DNA from: Leptothrix sp. (in: b-proteobacteria)
GTDB taxonomy: Bacteria; Pseudomonadota; Gammaproteobacteria; Burkholderiales; Burkholderiaceae_C
NCBI GenBank assembly: GCA_013822265.1
Contig: PNKD01000007.1
Location: forward strand, 1 to 64,000
Reading direction: 5' to 3'
DNA: 64,000 nucleotides
The notes beneath the pieces are model-generated. The model searched no databases. It was not told the DNA's origin and was given only the letters and a program-made list of their open reading frames with translations. Made by a program: the position numbers and the translations under genes. Positions 33,699 through 42,258 of this stretch are shown one piece after another. The number at the start of each line of letters is the position of its first letter. Position 1 is the stretch's first letter.

Positions 33699-34193
33699 GT
33701 GACTTCCCGAACCTTGCCGACGGCGCCGATCGAACGGCGCCACCTGGTCGCCTGCCTGGTGGCGGCCGGCCGCGAACCGGTGCTGAGCACCGCCGCTCAA
33801 CTGACCGAGGGCCTGACGGTGACGCCGCTGCAGCCCGCAGAGTCCGGCCTCGCGCTGATGCAGTGGCGCGACGCGGTGCAGCACCAGCCCTTCTTCCTGG
33901 GTGAGGTGCCGATGGCGCGTGCGGCGGTTGCACTGGTCAACCACCGGGGCGAACGTGCCGAGGGCGGCGCCGTGGTGATGGCCGACGACGCGGAATTGGC
34001 CCAGGCGCTGGCGGTGCTGGATGCCGTGTTCGCGCAGCGCTGGCCTGGCGCCGAAGCGGTGGATGCACTCGCGCTGCGTGGCGCGCAGGGGCGTGACCGC
34101 ATTCGCGCGGTACGGCAAGCGGGACTGAAGCGCACGCGCGTGGACTTTGCGCTGCTGGCCGAGGCCGATGACGAATCGGAGGTCCAGGCATGA
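33699..34193 (+). CDS. phnG: Ribose 1-methylphosphonate 5-triphosphate synthase subunit PhnG
   Basis: A 164-residue subunit of the PhnGHIJ core. It matches PhnG by R-R-H-L-V-A-C-L-V-A-A, then F-F-L-G-E-V-P-M-A-R-A and the adjoining G-A-V-V-M-A-D-D. With PhnI, PhnH and PhnL it swaps adenine of ATP for the alkylphosphonate. Start at GTG 33699 with GAGG six bases upstream; GTG 33687, inside the phnE stop, is an alternative. Overlaps phnH by four bases. Confidence 0.9.
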   Translation: MTSRTLPTAPIERRHLVACLVAAGREPVLSTAAQLTEGLTVTPLQPAESGLALMQWRDAVQHQPFFLGEVPMARAAVALVNHRGERAEGGAVVMADDAELAQALAVLDAVFAQRWPGAEAVDALALRGAQGRDRIRAVRQAGLKRTRVDFALLAEADDESEVQA

Positions 34194-34783
34194 AGCCCGC
34201 TGAGTGGTGGATGCCCGACGCGCAGCAGCAGGCTTTTCGCGCCGTGCTGGACGGCTTTGCGCGGCCCGGAACCTTGGTGCCAGCGCAGCAGCCGAGTGCC
34301 GTCTTGATGTTCCTGTCGGCGGTGCTCGACGAGTCGGTGAGCCTGGCCGATCCTTTGGGCTTGGTGGGCACGGATGCCCGCCGCCTGCTGCTCGCGCCGA
34401 CGGCACCGGAGGCGCAGGCGCGCTTCGTTCTGCTCGACGGCCGCAGGCCGCCCGATGCTGGCTTTCAGCCCACGCTGGGCACGCTGGAGTCGCCCGAACT
34501 GAGCGCGACGCTGGTGCTGACGGTGGACGCCTTGAGTGACAACTTAAGCGATGCGCCGACGCCGGCAGATGCTGCCGTGGTGCTGCAACTGCAGGGCCCG
34601 GGTGTGCCGGGCACGCGTGTGCTGGCAGTGAGCGGACTACTCCCCGAATGGCTGGCGCGGCGCGCGGCCTGGGTCGGCGCCTACCCGATGGGCGTGGACA
34701 TCGTGCTGGCGGCGCCGGACGCGCTGGTGGCGCTGCCGCGCACCACGCGCATCGTGGTCACCCCCCACGGCAAGGAGACCTGA
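34190..34783 (+). CDS. phnH: C-P lyase core subunit PhnH
   Basis: A 197-residue PLP-transferase-fold subunit without PLP, PhnH family. Motifs: Q-Q-A-F-R-A-V-L-D-G-F-A-R-P-G near residue 12, and G-V-D-I-V-L-A-A-P-D-A-L-V-A-L-P-R-T-T near the end. It binds the PhnGIJ core. It overlaps phnG by ATGA and ends 2 bp before phnI. Confidence 0.92.
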   Translation: MKPAEWWMPDAQQQAFRAVLDGFARPGTLVPAQQPSAVLMFLSAVLDESVSLADPLGLVGTDARRLLLAPTAPEAQARFVLLDGRRPPDAGFQPTLGTLESPELSATLVLTVDALSDNLSDAPTPADAAVVLQLQGPGVPGTRVLAVSGLLPEWLARRAAWVGAYPMGVDIVLAAPDALVALPRTTRIVVTPHGKET

Positions 34784-34785
34784 GC

Positions 34786-35901
34786 ATGGGCTATGTGGCC
34801 ATCAAGGGCGGTGAGACCGCCATCCGAGAAGCAGCCCGCGTGCTCGAGTTCCTGCGTGCACAGGGCGGTGGCGCGCCGCTTGCGGTCGACACCATCCGCG
34901 ACCAGCTTCACTTTCTGACCGGGCGCGTCATCAGCGAAGGCGGGCTGTATGACCCCGACCTGGCGGCACTGGCGCTCAAGCAGGCCGCTGGCGACACGCT
35001 GGAAGCGGCGTTCTTCCTGCGCGCGTTCCGTTCGACACGGGCGCGGCTCGCAGTGACCGACGCGCACGATGGCAACGGCATGCGTCTGATCCGCCGCATC
35101 TCGTCAGCCTTCAAGGAGATTCCGGGCGGCCAGATGCTGGGCCCGACGCCGGACTACCTGCAGCGGCTGTTCCGCTTCGAGCAACTGGCCGAGGGCGGCG
35201 AGGCCTTCCAAAAATTGGCCCGCAATTGGCTGCAGGAGTTGCCCAGCCCCGACCTGCCGGACAGCTTCCCGAAAGTGGTGGATGCCCTGCGCGCGGAGGG
35301 CCTGCTACCCACGCCGGCGGAAGCTATGCCGCCGGCCTTCGACATCACGCGCGACCCGCTGGTGTTCCCGGTCTCGCGCAGCGCCGCGCTGGCCACCATG
35401 AGCCGCGCCGAGACGGGCTCGATGCTGGCCATCGCGTACTCCAACATGCGCGGCTACGGCGACGTGCACCCGACGGTGGCCGAACTGCGCGTGGGCTACG
35501 TGCCGCTGATGCTACCGCACCCGGTGACCGGCGAGCCGATCGAGGCCGGTGAGGTGCTGGTCACCGAATGCGAGGTGGTGGCCATGTACACGCCGACCGA
35601 CGAGCCCGGTGCCAAGCCGGTGTTCTCGCTCGGCTACGGCGCCTGCTTCGGGCACAACGAGGTCAAGGCGATCTCGATGGCCATCCTCGACCGATCCCTC
35701 CAGAAGGGCATGGCAGGCACCCCTGACAACCCCAGCGAAGACCCCGAGTTCGTGCTGCTGCACATCGACGGCGTGGACTCGATGGGCTTCTGCACCCACT
35801 ACAAGATGCCGCACTACGTGACCTTCCAGTCCGACATGGACCGCCTGCGTGCCACACAGGCCAAGCAAGCCAAGCAGCCGACGCCGGGAGCGCAGGCATG
35901 A
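34786..35901 (+). CDS. phnI: C-P lyase core subunit PhnI (nucleosidase-like)
   Basis: A 371-residue PhnI: begins M-G-Y-V-A-I-K-G-G-E-x-A-I, with F-L-R-A-F-R-S-T, M-R-L-I-R-R-I-S-S-A-F-K-x-I-P-G-G-Q-M-L-G-P-T and the C-terminal H-I-D-G-V-D-S-M-G-F-C-T-H-Y-K-M-P-H-Y. It catalyses the ATP-dependent coupling step with PhnG/H/L. ATG at 34786, two bases after the phnH stop; overlaps phnJ by four bases. Confidence 0.95.
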   Translation: MGYVAIKGGETAIREAARVLEFLRAQGGGAPLAVDTIRDQLHFLTGRVISEGGLYDPDLAALALKQAAGDTLEAAFFLRAFRSTRARLAVTDAHDGNGMRLIRRISSAFKEIPGGQMLGPTPDYLQRLFRFEQLAEGGEAFQKLARNWLQELPSPDLPDSFPKVVDALRAEGLLPTPAEAMPPAFDITRDPLVFPVSRSAALATMSRAETGSMLAIAYSNMRGYGDVHPTVAELRVGYVPLMLPHPVTGEPIEAGEVLVTECEVVAMYTPTDEPGAKPVFSLGYGACFGHNEVKAISMAILDRSLQKGMAGTPDNPSEDPEFVLLHIDGVDSMGFCTHYKMPHYVTFQSDMDRLRATQAKQAKQPTPGAQA

Positions 35902-36797
35902 GCACACAGCACAGAAGCGCCGGCTACGCCTTCGGCTTCCTGGACGACCGCGCGAAGAAGGAACTGCGCCGCTCGATGCTCAAGGCGGTGTGCCTGCCCG
36001 GCTACCAGGTGCCTTATGCCTCCCGCGAGATGCCGATCGCGCGAGGCTTCGGCACCGGCGGGCTGCAGCTGACGCTCGCGCTGATCGGCCCGGCAGACAC
36101 CCTCAAGGTGATCGACCAGGGCGCCGACGAGTCGGTCAACGCGGTCAACCTGCGCCAGTTCGTCGAGCTGACCTGTCCCGGCACGCGCACCACCAAGCAG
36201 GCGCGCGAGGCCACGCTGATCCAGACGCGCCACCGCATCCCCGAAAGGCCGCTGCGCGCTGACCAGGTCCTCGTGCTGCAGGTGCCGTACCCGGACCCGC
36301 TGGTGGTGGTCGAACCCTCCGAGGAACGGCGCAAGACCATGCACGGCGAGGCCGACTATTCCAGGCTGTGGGTCAAGCTCTACGAGGACATGGTGCACTT
36401 CGAGGAGATCACCATCTCGCACCGCTACCCGACACGCATTGCCGGCCACTACGTCATCGACCCGAGCCCGATCCCGCGCTGGGACGTGCCCAAGCTGCAC
36501 CAGGCCGAGTGCCTGTACCTGTTCGGCGCCGGGCGCGAGAAGAAGATCTACGCCGTGCCGCCACACACCGACGCGGTGCCGCTGACCTTCGACGACGTGG
36601 CCTTTCGTGTCGAGGACTTCACCGACCCTGCGACCAGCCAGCGCTTCGCCTGCGCGCGCTGCGGCGCCACCGACAGCTTCCTGGACGAGTTGATCGGCGA
36701 GGACGGGCAAAAGACCCACCAGTGTTCGGACGCCGGCTACTGCCTGGATCGCCTGAACGCGCAGGCCGCGACGCAAGACGCCAGGGAGGCTGCATGA
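35898..36797 (+). CDS. phnJ: Carbon-phosphorus lyase PhnJ (radical SAM)
   Basis: A 299-residue catalytic subunit that breaks the C-P bond of ribose-1-methylphosphonate phosphate. The C-terminal Cys pattern C-A-R-C ... C-S-D-A-G-Y-C, that is C-x2-C-x20-C-x5-C, supplies the 4Fe-4S ligands and the thiyl Cys; the long loop is one residue shorter than in E. coli (x21). The Y-A-F-G-F-L-D start and P-G-Y-Q-V-P-Y-A-S-R-E-M-P segment are typical. It overlaps phnI and phnK by ATGA. Confidence 0.95.
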   Translation: MSTQHRSAGYAFGFLDDRAKKELRRSMLKAVCLPGYQVPYASREMPIARGFGTGGLQLTLALIGPADTLKVIDQGADESVNAVNLRQFVELTCPGTRTTKQAREATLIQTRHRIPERPLRADQVLVLQVPYPDPLVVVEPSEERRKTMHGEADYSRLWVKLYEDMVHFEEITISHRYPTRIAGHYVIDPSPIPRWDVPKLHQAECLYLFGAGREKKIYAVPPHTDAVPLTFDDVAFRVEDFTDPATSQRFACARCGATDSFLDELIGEDGQKTHQCSDAGYCLDRLNAQAATQDAREAA

Positions 36798-37645
36798 CGC
36801 CAACGCCCCAGACCATTCTGGAAGTGAAGGGCCTGTCCAAGCTGCATGGCAGCGGCTGCGACCGCTGCCTGGAGTCCACCGGCCCGGAGGCCGGCACCAA
36901 CGTCTGCCCGCACTGCGGCACCGTGGTGGCCTGTGCCGACGTGAACCTGAGCCTGATGCGCGGCGAGGTGCTGGGCGTGATGGGTGAGTCAGGCAGCGGC
37001 AAATCGTCGCTGGTTCGGCTGCTCTATGGCGACGATGCGCCGACGCGCGGCAGCGTTCGCTTCCGTGATCCGGCCGAGCCCGACACAGCCATCGACCTGC
37101 TGGCGCTCAATGCGCAGCAGGCGCGCCGCCTGCGCAATCGGCGCTTTGGCATCGTCTACCAGAACCCGCACCTGGGCCTGAACTTCAAGGTCAGCGCCGG
37201 CGGCAACATCGCCGAGCGCCTGCTGATGAGCGGCGAGATGCGCTACGCGCACATCCGCGAGCGCGCCACGCAGTTGCTGTCGCGCTGCGAGGTGCCGGCG
37301 TCTCGCATGGACGAACTGCCGGGCCGGTTCTCGGGCGGCATGCAGCAGCGCGTGCAGATCGCGCGTGCGCTGGCCACGGACCCGCCGCTGCTGTTCCTCG
37401 ACGAGGTGACCACCGGCCTGGACGTGTCGGTGCAGGCGCGCATCCTCGACCTGATCATGGAACTGCAGCACCAGCTCGGCGTGTCGATGATCGCCGTCAC
37501 GCACGACCTGGGCGTGATCCGCATGCTGGCCTCGCGCACCCTGGTGATGAAGATGGGCCGCGTCGTCGAGTCCGGCCTCACCGACCAGATCCTCGAAGAC
37601 CCCCAGCATGCGTACACGCAGCAGCTGGTGGCCTCGGCACTGTGA
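36794..37645 (+). CDS. phnK: Phosphonate C-P lyase ABC protein PhnK, with N-terminal Cys cluster
   Basis: A 283-residue ATPase bound to the C-P lyase core. Walker A G-E-S-G-S-G-K-S-S, signature F-S-G-G-M-Q-Q-R-V, Walker B L-L-F-L-D-E-V-T-T-G-L-D. Between residues ~20 and 45 it carries C-D-R-C ... C-P-H-C-G, a zinc-ribbon-like insertion absent from E. coli PhnK though I recall it in other proteobacterial PhnK. It may modulate docking on PhnGHIJ. ATGA overlap with phnJ. Confidence 0.93.
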   Translation: MTPTPQTILEVKGLSKLHGSGCDRCLESTGPEAGTNVCPHCGTVVACADVNLSLMRGEVLGVMGESGSGKSSLVRLLYGDDAPTRGSVRFRDPAEPDTAIDLLALNAQQARRLRNRRFGIVYQNPHLGLNFKVSAGGNIAERLLMSGEMRYAHIRERATQLLSRCEVPASRMDELPGRFSGGMQQRVQIARALATDPPLLFLDEVTTGLDVSVQARILDLIMELQHQLGVSMIAVTHDLGVIRMLASRTLVMKMGRVVESGLTDQILEDPQHAYTQQLVASAL

Positions 37646-37656
37646 GGACGCACATC

Positions 37657-38415
37657 ATGACCCCCTGGATCCTCAAGGCCGACAAGCTCGACAAGCACTT
37701 TTTCCTGCACGAACAGGCGCGGGAAATTCCATCGACCTTTCAGGTCGATCTGGAACTGTTCCCCGGGCAGTTGCTGGCCATCACCGGCCCGTCGGGCGCC
37801 GGCAAATCGTCCCTGCTGAAATGCATCTGGCGCACTTACCTGCCCACGGGTGGCCAGCTGTGGCTGCGCGAGGCCGATGGCACGGTCACGGACCTGGCCA
37901 CGGCCGGCGAGCAGCACATGCTGGCTTTGCGCCGCACCGAGCTGGGCAGCGTCACGCAGTTCCTGCACTGCCTGCCGCGCAAGAGCGCACTGGACGTGGT
38001 GGCACAGCCGCTGGTCGATGGCGGCGTGCCGGTGTCGCAAGCCCGCGAGCGCGCTGCCGAGCTGCTGCGGCGCCTCAACGTTCCCTCGCATCTGTGGGCC
38101 GTCGCACCGGCCACCTTTTCCGGCGGCGAGCAGCAGCGCATCAACCTGGCGCGCGGGCTGATCCGCCCAGTGCGCCTGCTGTTGCTGGACGAGCCCACGG
38201 CCAGCCTCGATCCCGTCTCCCGCGAGTGCGCGATCTCGCTGTTGCGCGAGCTGAAAGCCGCCGGCACCGCGATGCTGGCGATTTTTCATGACCCGGCACT
38301 GGTCAGCGCGCTGGCCGATGGCGAGGTGCGGGTGTTGCCGCATCCGACCCTTCAGACCGGCAGCCCCAATGCTGACGAACCCATGGCCGACGAACCTACA
38401 AGGCAGGCCGCATGA
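37657..38415 (+). CDS. phnL: C-P lyase ABC protein PhnL
   Basis: A 252-residue ATPase of the C-P lyase system. Walker A G-P-S-G-A-G-K-S-S, signature F-S-G-G-E-Q-Q-R-I, Walker B L-L-L-L-D-E-P-T-A-S-L-D, H-loop I-F-H-D-P. ATG 37657 lies after a GAGG motif; GTG 37642 overlapping the phnK stop is an alternative. Overlaps phnM by four bases. Confidence 0.93.
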   Translation: MTPWILKADKLDKHFFLHEQAREIPSTFQVDLELFPGQLLAITGPSGAGKSSLLKCIWRTYLPTGGQLWLREADGTVTDLATAGEQHMLALRRTELGSVTQFLHCLPRKSALDVVAQPLVDGGVPVSQARERAAELLRRLNVPSHLWAVAPATFSGGEQQRINLARGLIRPVRLLLLDEPTASLDPVSRECAISLLRELKAAGTAMLAIFHDPALVSALADGEVRVLPHPTLQTGSPNADEPMADEPTRQAA

Positions 38416-39590
38416 ACGCTTTTCAATCAATTCCGCCGATGCTGTACCTCACCCACGCCCGCGTCGTGCTGGCCGACACCACGCTCGATGACGCCGCCGT
38501 GCTGGTGGCGGACGGGCGCATCGAAGCCATCTGCCCGAATGCGGCGCCGTCGGGTGCGCGCGAGATCGACCTGACGGGCCGCATCCTGATGCCCGGCATG
38601 ATCGATCTGCACTGCGATGCGCTGGAGAAGGAAGTCGAGCCACGGCCAGGCGTGCACTTCCCGCTCGACTTCGCGTGTGCACAGGCCGACAAGCGCAATG
38701 CCGCCGCCGGCATCACCACCGTGTTCCACGCGCTGTCCTTCGCCAACCACGAACTCGGTGTGCGCAACAACGGCTTCGCAGCCGAAATCGCCCGCGCGGT
38801 GGGGGCATGGCAGCCGCATGCGCTCGTGGACAACCGCGTGCATGCACGCTACGAGGTCACCGACGAGACGGCACCTCCGTTCCTGATCGAACTGCTGCGC
38901 CAGGGCCATGCGCACCTGGTCAGCTTCATGGACCACACGCCGGGCCAAGGTCAGTTCAAGGACGTGACGGCGTTCCGCAGCTATTTGGCCAAGAGCTACA
39001 AGACCAGCGAGGCCGAGCTCGACGCCATCGTCGCGCGCAAGCAGGCTGCTGCGCTGGGGGCTGCCGGACGCATCGCGCAGGTTGCGCAGGTGGCCCGTGA
39101 CTGCGGCGTCGCGGTGGCCAGCCACGACGACGACTCGCCGGAGAAGGTCGAGGCCGTCGTCGCTTTCGGCGCGGCGATCTCGGAGTTTCCGGTCAATCTG
39201 GAGACTGCGCGCGCCGCGCGGGCGCGGGGATTGGCCACACTGTTCGGTGCACCCAATGTGTTGCGTGGCAAGTCGCAGTCGGGTTCGATGCGCGCACTCG
39301 ACGCGGTGCTGGAAGGCGTGGCCGACTGTTTGTGCGGCGACTACTCGCCGGCCGCGCTGCTGCCGTCCGTGCTGCGCCTGCCCGAGCTGGCCGGCATCGG
39401 TCTGCACGAGGCCGTGGCCCTGGTGACCGCCAACCCGGCGCGCGCAGCCGGGCTGAACGACCGTGGCCGAATTGCCGCTGGCCTGCGCGCCGACCTGATC
39501 GCGGTGAAGGCACTGGGTGGCTTGCCGCAAGCCGAGTTCGTCTGGGTGCACGGTGCGCCGGCCCTCAGTGCGCATTTCGACCACGCCTGA
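38412..39590 (+). CDS. phnM: Ribose 1-methylphosphonate 5-triphosphate diphosphatase
   Basis: A 392-residue amidohydrolase-fold enzyme that removes pyrophosphate from the product of PhnGHIL. Metal-site motifs: M-P-G-M-I-D-L-H-C-D (residues ~56-66), M-D-H-T-P-G-Q-G-Q-F, A-S-H-D-D-D-S, and C-G-D-Y-S-P-A. The C-terminus has T-x-N-P-A-R-A-A-G-L as usual for amidohydrolases. It follows phnL with an ATGA overlap. Confidence 0.94.
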   Translation: MNAFQSIPPMLYLTHARVVLADTTLDDAAVLVADGRIEAICPNAAPSGAREIDLTGRILMPGMIDLHCDALEKEVEPRPGVHFPLDFACAQADKRNAAAGITTVFHALSFANHELGVRNNGFAAEIARAVGAWQPHALVDNRVHARYEVTDETAPPFLIELLRQGHAHLVSFMDHTPGQGQFKDVTAFRSYLAKSYKTSEAELDAIVARKQAAALGAAGRIAQVAQVARDCGVAVASHDDDSPEKVEAVVAFGAAISEFPVNLETARAARARGLATLFGAPNVLRGKSQSGSMRALDAVLEGVADCLCGDYSPAALLPSVLRLPELAGIGLHEAVALVTANPARAAGLNDRGRIAAGLRADLIAVKALGGLPQAEFVWVHGAPALSAHFDHA

Positions 39591-39611
39591 TCCGCACTGT
39601 CTGGAGATCTC

Positions 39612-40178
39612 ATGCCCGCACGTTTGATCTATGTGGTCGGCCCTTCGGGCAGTGGCAAGGACAGCCTGTTGCGGTATGCCCGGGAGAAGCTGGCCGACGA
39701 CCCGGGCGTGGTGTTCGCGCACCGCTACATCACCCGGGCGGCCGACGCCGGCGGTGAGAACCATGTCGCGCTGACGCCGGCCGAGTTCACCAGCCGCCAG
39801 CGCAACCGGCTGTTCGCGCTGGCCTGGCACAGCCACGGCCATGCCTATGGCATCGGCATCGAGATCAACCAGTGGCTGGCCAAGGGGGCGACGGTGGTTG
39901 TCAACGGCTCGCGGGAGTATCTGGCCGAGGCGAGCCAGCGCTTCCCGGAGTTGCTGGCAGTGAGCATCGAAGTGCCGGCCGAGGTGCTGCGCGAACGCCT
40001 GCTGGCCCGGGGCCGCGAGGATGCGGCGTCAGTCGAACAGCGGCTTGAACGGCACCGTCGGATGCAGAGCCCGTCCCCATCGGGGCACGTGATCACCAAC
40101 GATGGCCCGTTGGAGCGCGCCGGCGAAGCACTGGTGGCCTTGCTGCGCGAACACGCCGGGCAGCCGCTGTGCGCGTGA
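39612..40178 (+). CDS. phnN: Ribose 1,5-bisphosphokinase
   Basis: A 188-residue guanylate-kinase-like enzyme that converts ribose 1,5-bisphosphate to PRPP. P-loop G-P-S-G-S-G-K-D-S (residues ~10-18), R-Y-I-T-R, W-H-S-H-G-H-A-Y-G and V-V-V-N-G-S-R-E-Y-L. GGAG precedes the ATG. It overlaps phnP by ten bases. Confidence 0.93.
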   Translation: MPARLIYVVGPSGSGKDSLLRYAREKLADDPGVVFAHRYITRAADAGGENHVALTPAEFTSRQRNRLFALAWHSHGHAYGIGIEINQWLAKGATVVVNGSREYLAEASQRFPELLAVSIEVPAEVLRERLLARGREDAASVEQRLERHRRMQSPSPSGHVITNDGPLERAGEALVALLREHAGQPLCA

Positions 40179-40951
40179 CCTTCCTGGGCACGGGTGCGGC
40201 CGGCGGGGTGCCGCTGTACGGCTGCACCTGCGCGGCCTGCGGACGTGCGGCTGTCGAGCCCGGCCGGGTTCGGCGGCCCTGCAGCGTCTTGATCGAGCAC
40301 GAGGGCACCCGTGTCCTCGTCGACGCCGGGCTGATGGACCTGCACGAGCGATTTGCGCCGGGGGCCCTGGATGCCATCGTGCTGACGCACTTTCACCCCG
40401 ACCACGTGCAGGGCCTGTTTCACCTGCGCTGGGGGCGTGGTGCACCCATCGCCGTCCATGCTCCACCGGACACCGAGGGCTGCGCCGACCTCTACAAGCA
40501 TCCGGGCCTGCTGGACTTCCGGCGCCTGGCGAAGTTCGAGCCGCAGCGCATCGGGGGGCTGTGCTTCACGCCCTTGCCACTGGTGCACTCGAAACCGACC
40601 TTCGGCTATGCGGTCGAGGCCGACGATGGCACCCGGTTCGCCTACCTGACCGACACGCTCGGCCTGCCACCGCACACCGAGGCTTTCCTGCAGGCCTGGG
40701 AAGCCGACGGTCTGGCGCTTGACTGCAGCTACCCGCCCCAGGATGCGCCGCCGCGCGGGCACAACGACTGGCCCATGGCGCTGGCCGCTATCGCGAGCGT
40801 TCAGCCACGCAGGGCTTGGCTGACCCACATCGGCCATGCGCTCGATACGTGGATCCTGCAGACGGCGCCGGACCTGGCCGACAACCTGTCGATTGCGCAG
40901 GATGGCGAGCAGGTTCAGCTCGTGCGCGGACACGATCTCGGCACGACATGA
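40169..40951 (+). CDS. phnP: Phosphoribosyl 1,2-cyclic phosphate phosphodiesterase
   Basis: A 260-residue metallo-beta-lactamase-fold enzyme that opens the cyclic phosphate made by PhnJ. Metal motif T-H-F-H-P-D-H near residue 72, with an N-terminal structural-zinc pattern C-T-C-A-A-C (E. coli PhnP has the same kind of site). Starts at GTG 40169 within phnN. ATGA overlap with the following transporter gene. Confidence 0.93.
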   Translation: MRVTFLGTGAAGGVPLYGCTCAACGRAAVEPGRVRRPCSVLIEHEGTRVLVDAGLMDLHERFAPGALDAIVLTHFHPDHVQGLFHLRWGRGAPIAVHAPPDTEGCADLYKHPGLLDFRRLAKFEPQRIGGLCFTPLPLVHSKPTFGYAVEADDGTRFAYLTDTLGLPPHTEAFLQAWEADGLALDCSYPPQDAPPRGHNDWPMALAAIASVQPRRAWLTHIGHALDTWILQTAPDLADNLSIAQDGEQVQLVRGHDLGTT

Positions 40952-41814
40952 CCGGCGGCTACGAGGCCGTCGCCATCGGCCTGTCCGTGCTGATGCACGT
41001 GACCTGGAACCTGATCGCCCGACATCAGCCACGCGACAGCGAGCCGCTGTGGTGGGTGCTGTTCGGCCATCTGGTTTTGGTCGCACCCTGGGGGCTCTAT
41101 CGCTTCGTCGTCGAAGCGCAGTGGAGCTTGCACCTTCTGGGCCTGTTGCTGACATCGGCGGCGGCCAACGTGCTCTATTTCCACGGGCTGCATCGCGCCT
41201 ACCAGCATGCGCCAGTCGCCTTTGTCTATCCACTGGTTCGCAGTTCGCCCTTGCTGATCGCCGGGTGGAGCTTGCTGTTCTTCGGCGAGTTGCTGGGCGT
41301 TTTGGCCTGGACGGGCATCGCCATCAGCGTGCTCGGACTGGTGGCGATGGCCCGCACGGCGCGCGGCAATGAAGAAGGCAGGGCGCTGCCCTGGACTCTG
41401 CTGGCCATGCTGGCCACCAGCGTCTACTCGCTGTCCGACAAGGCCGCCACGTCGCAGCTTGCCGGCTTCGGCGGCATCGTGGGCTACCTCAGCGTCGGCT
41501 ATCTCGCAGCCTGGCTCGCCATGACCTGGCGACTGCGGCGCAGCACAGGGCAATGGACACCCAAAGGCCGGCCGAGTGCCCTGGCGCTGCTGGCGGGCAG
41601 CCTGTGCGTGGGCCTGGCCTACGCCCTGGTCATCCACGCCATGCGCACGCTGCCGGCGGCCGAGGTGGTGGCGTATACCAACGGGGGCATCGTGCTGGCA
41701 ACCGCGATGTCGCTGCTCGTGTTCCGCGAGCGCACACAGTGGAAGCAGCGGGCCGTGGCGGCCGGCGTAGTCTGTGCGGGCCTCGCCTGCATCGGAGTGG
41801 GGCGGGCACTCTAG
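40948..41814 (+). CDS. EamA/DMT-family transporter in the phn operon
   Basis: A 288-residue membrane protein with two EamA repeats, about ten helices: the first repeat ends near residue 130 (F-F-G-E-L-L-G), the second near 260 (V-F-R-E-R-T-Q-W). Members move small metabolites out of or into the cell. Its start overlaps phnP (ATGA), so it is part of the phn transcript, in the place where some operons have the acetyltransferase phnO. Export of a phosphonate-derived product or import of a 2-aminoethylphosphonate-type substrate are guesses. Confidence 0.85.
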   Translation: MTGGYEAVAIGLSVLMHVTWNLIARHQPRDSEPLWWVLFGHLVLVAPWGLYRFVVEAQWSLHLLGLLLTSAAANVLYFHGLHRAYQHAPVAFVYPLVRSSPLLIAGWSLLFFGELLGVLAWTGIAISVLGLVAMARTARGNEEGRALPWTLLAMLATSVYSLSDKAATSQLAGFGGIVGYLSVGYLAAWLAMTWRLRRSTGQWTPKGRPSALALLAGSLCVGLAYALVIHAMRTLPAAEVVAYTNGGIVLATAMSLLVFRERTQWKQRAVAAGVVCAGLACIGVGRAL

Positions 41815-41912
41815 GGCCGGGGTTCGTCACGGCCGGCGATGTCCCCCAGCCAGGGACATAGGTCGTGCGGCAATTGGTTGGCCCTGCGCCCATCGCGCGG
41901 AGCGACGCCGTC

Positions 41913-42035
41913 AAGGTCATCCGAGTCGACTTGGTCAGCCGCACGGTAGAGACCGGCATCATGAAGAAGGCTGGCGACGGGGTCTAGGGCGACCTCAAAC
42001 GTACCACCGATTCACCCGCGCGGATCCACCCGCAC
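41913..42035 (+). pseudogene. Decayed duplicate of the phnD 3' end and following spacer
   Basis: The frame ending at TAG 41985-41987 reads D-L-V-S-R-T-V-E-T-G-I-M-K-K-A, matching the last residues of PhnD (E-L-V-T-D-T-V-K-T-D-I-M-K-K-A). The DNA shares the run A-T-C-A-T-G-A-A-G-A-A-G-G-C and, past the stop, the C-C-A-C-C-G-A-x-T-C-A-C-C-x-G-C-G-C-G-G segment of the phnD-phnC spacer. The rest of phnD is missing, so this is a recombination scar at the end of the phn operon. Confidence 0.65.
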
Positions 42036-42258
42036 CGGAGCTCACTCTCGGCTGGACAGCTTCCACAAGGAGGCTGACGCGCTTTGTGCGGCGGTCACGG
42101 TGACCAGGCCAACCTACCGAAGGCGCGACCCCGACCCTCAACCCACACCCATGCCGAAGTCAATGGCAACGACCTACACGGCCACGGGTTCGACGGCGGC
42201 TGTGAGAAAACGGGAACGCCGCGAGCCCTCGCAACATCCTATGACAGGAGCACACACC
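42036..42258. other. Leader region of the ECF sigma operon
   Basis: About 220 bp before the sigma gene. The sigma reading frame is open here but codes low-complexity, non-conserved sequence, so I treat it as untranslated. It should hold the promoter; no confident -35/-10 pair was identified. With the phnD remnant it fills the 444-bp gap after the EamA gene. Confidence 0.4.
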
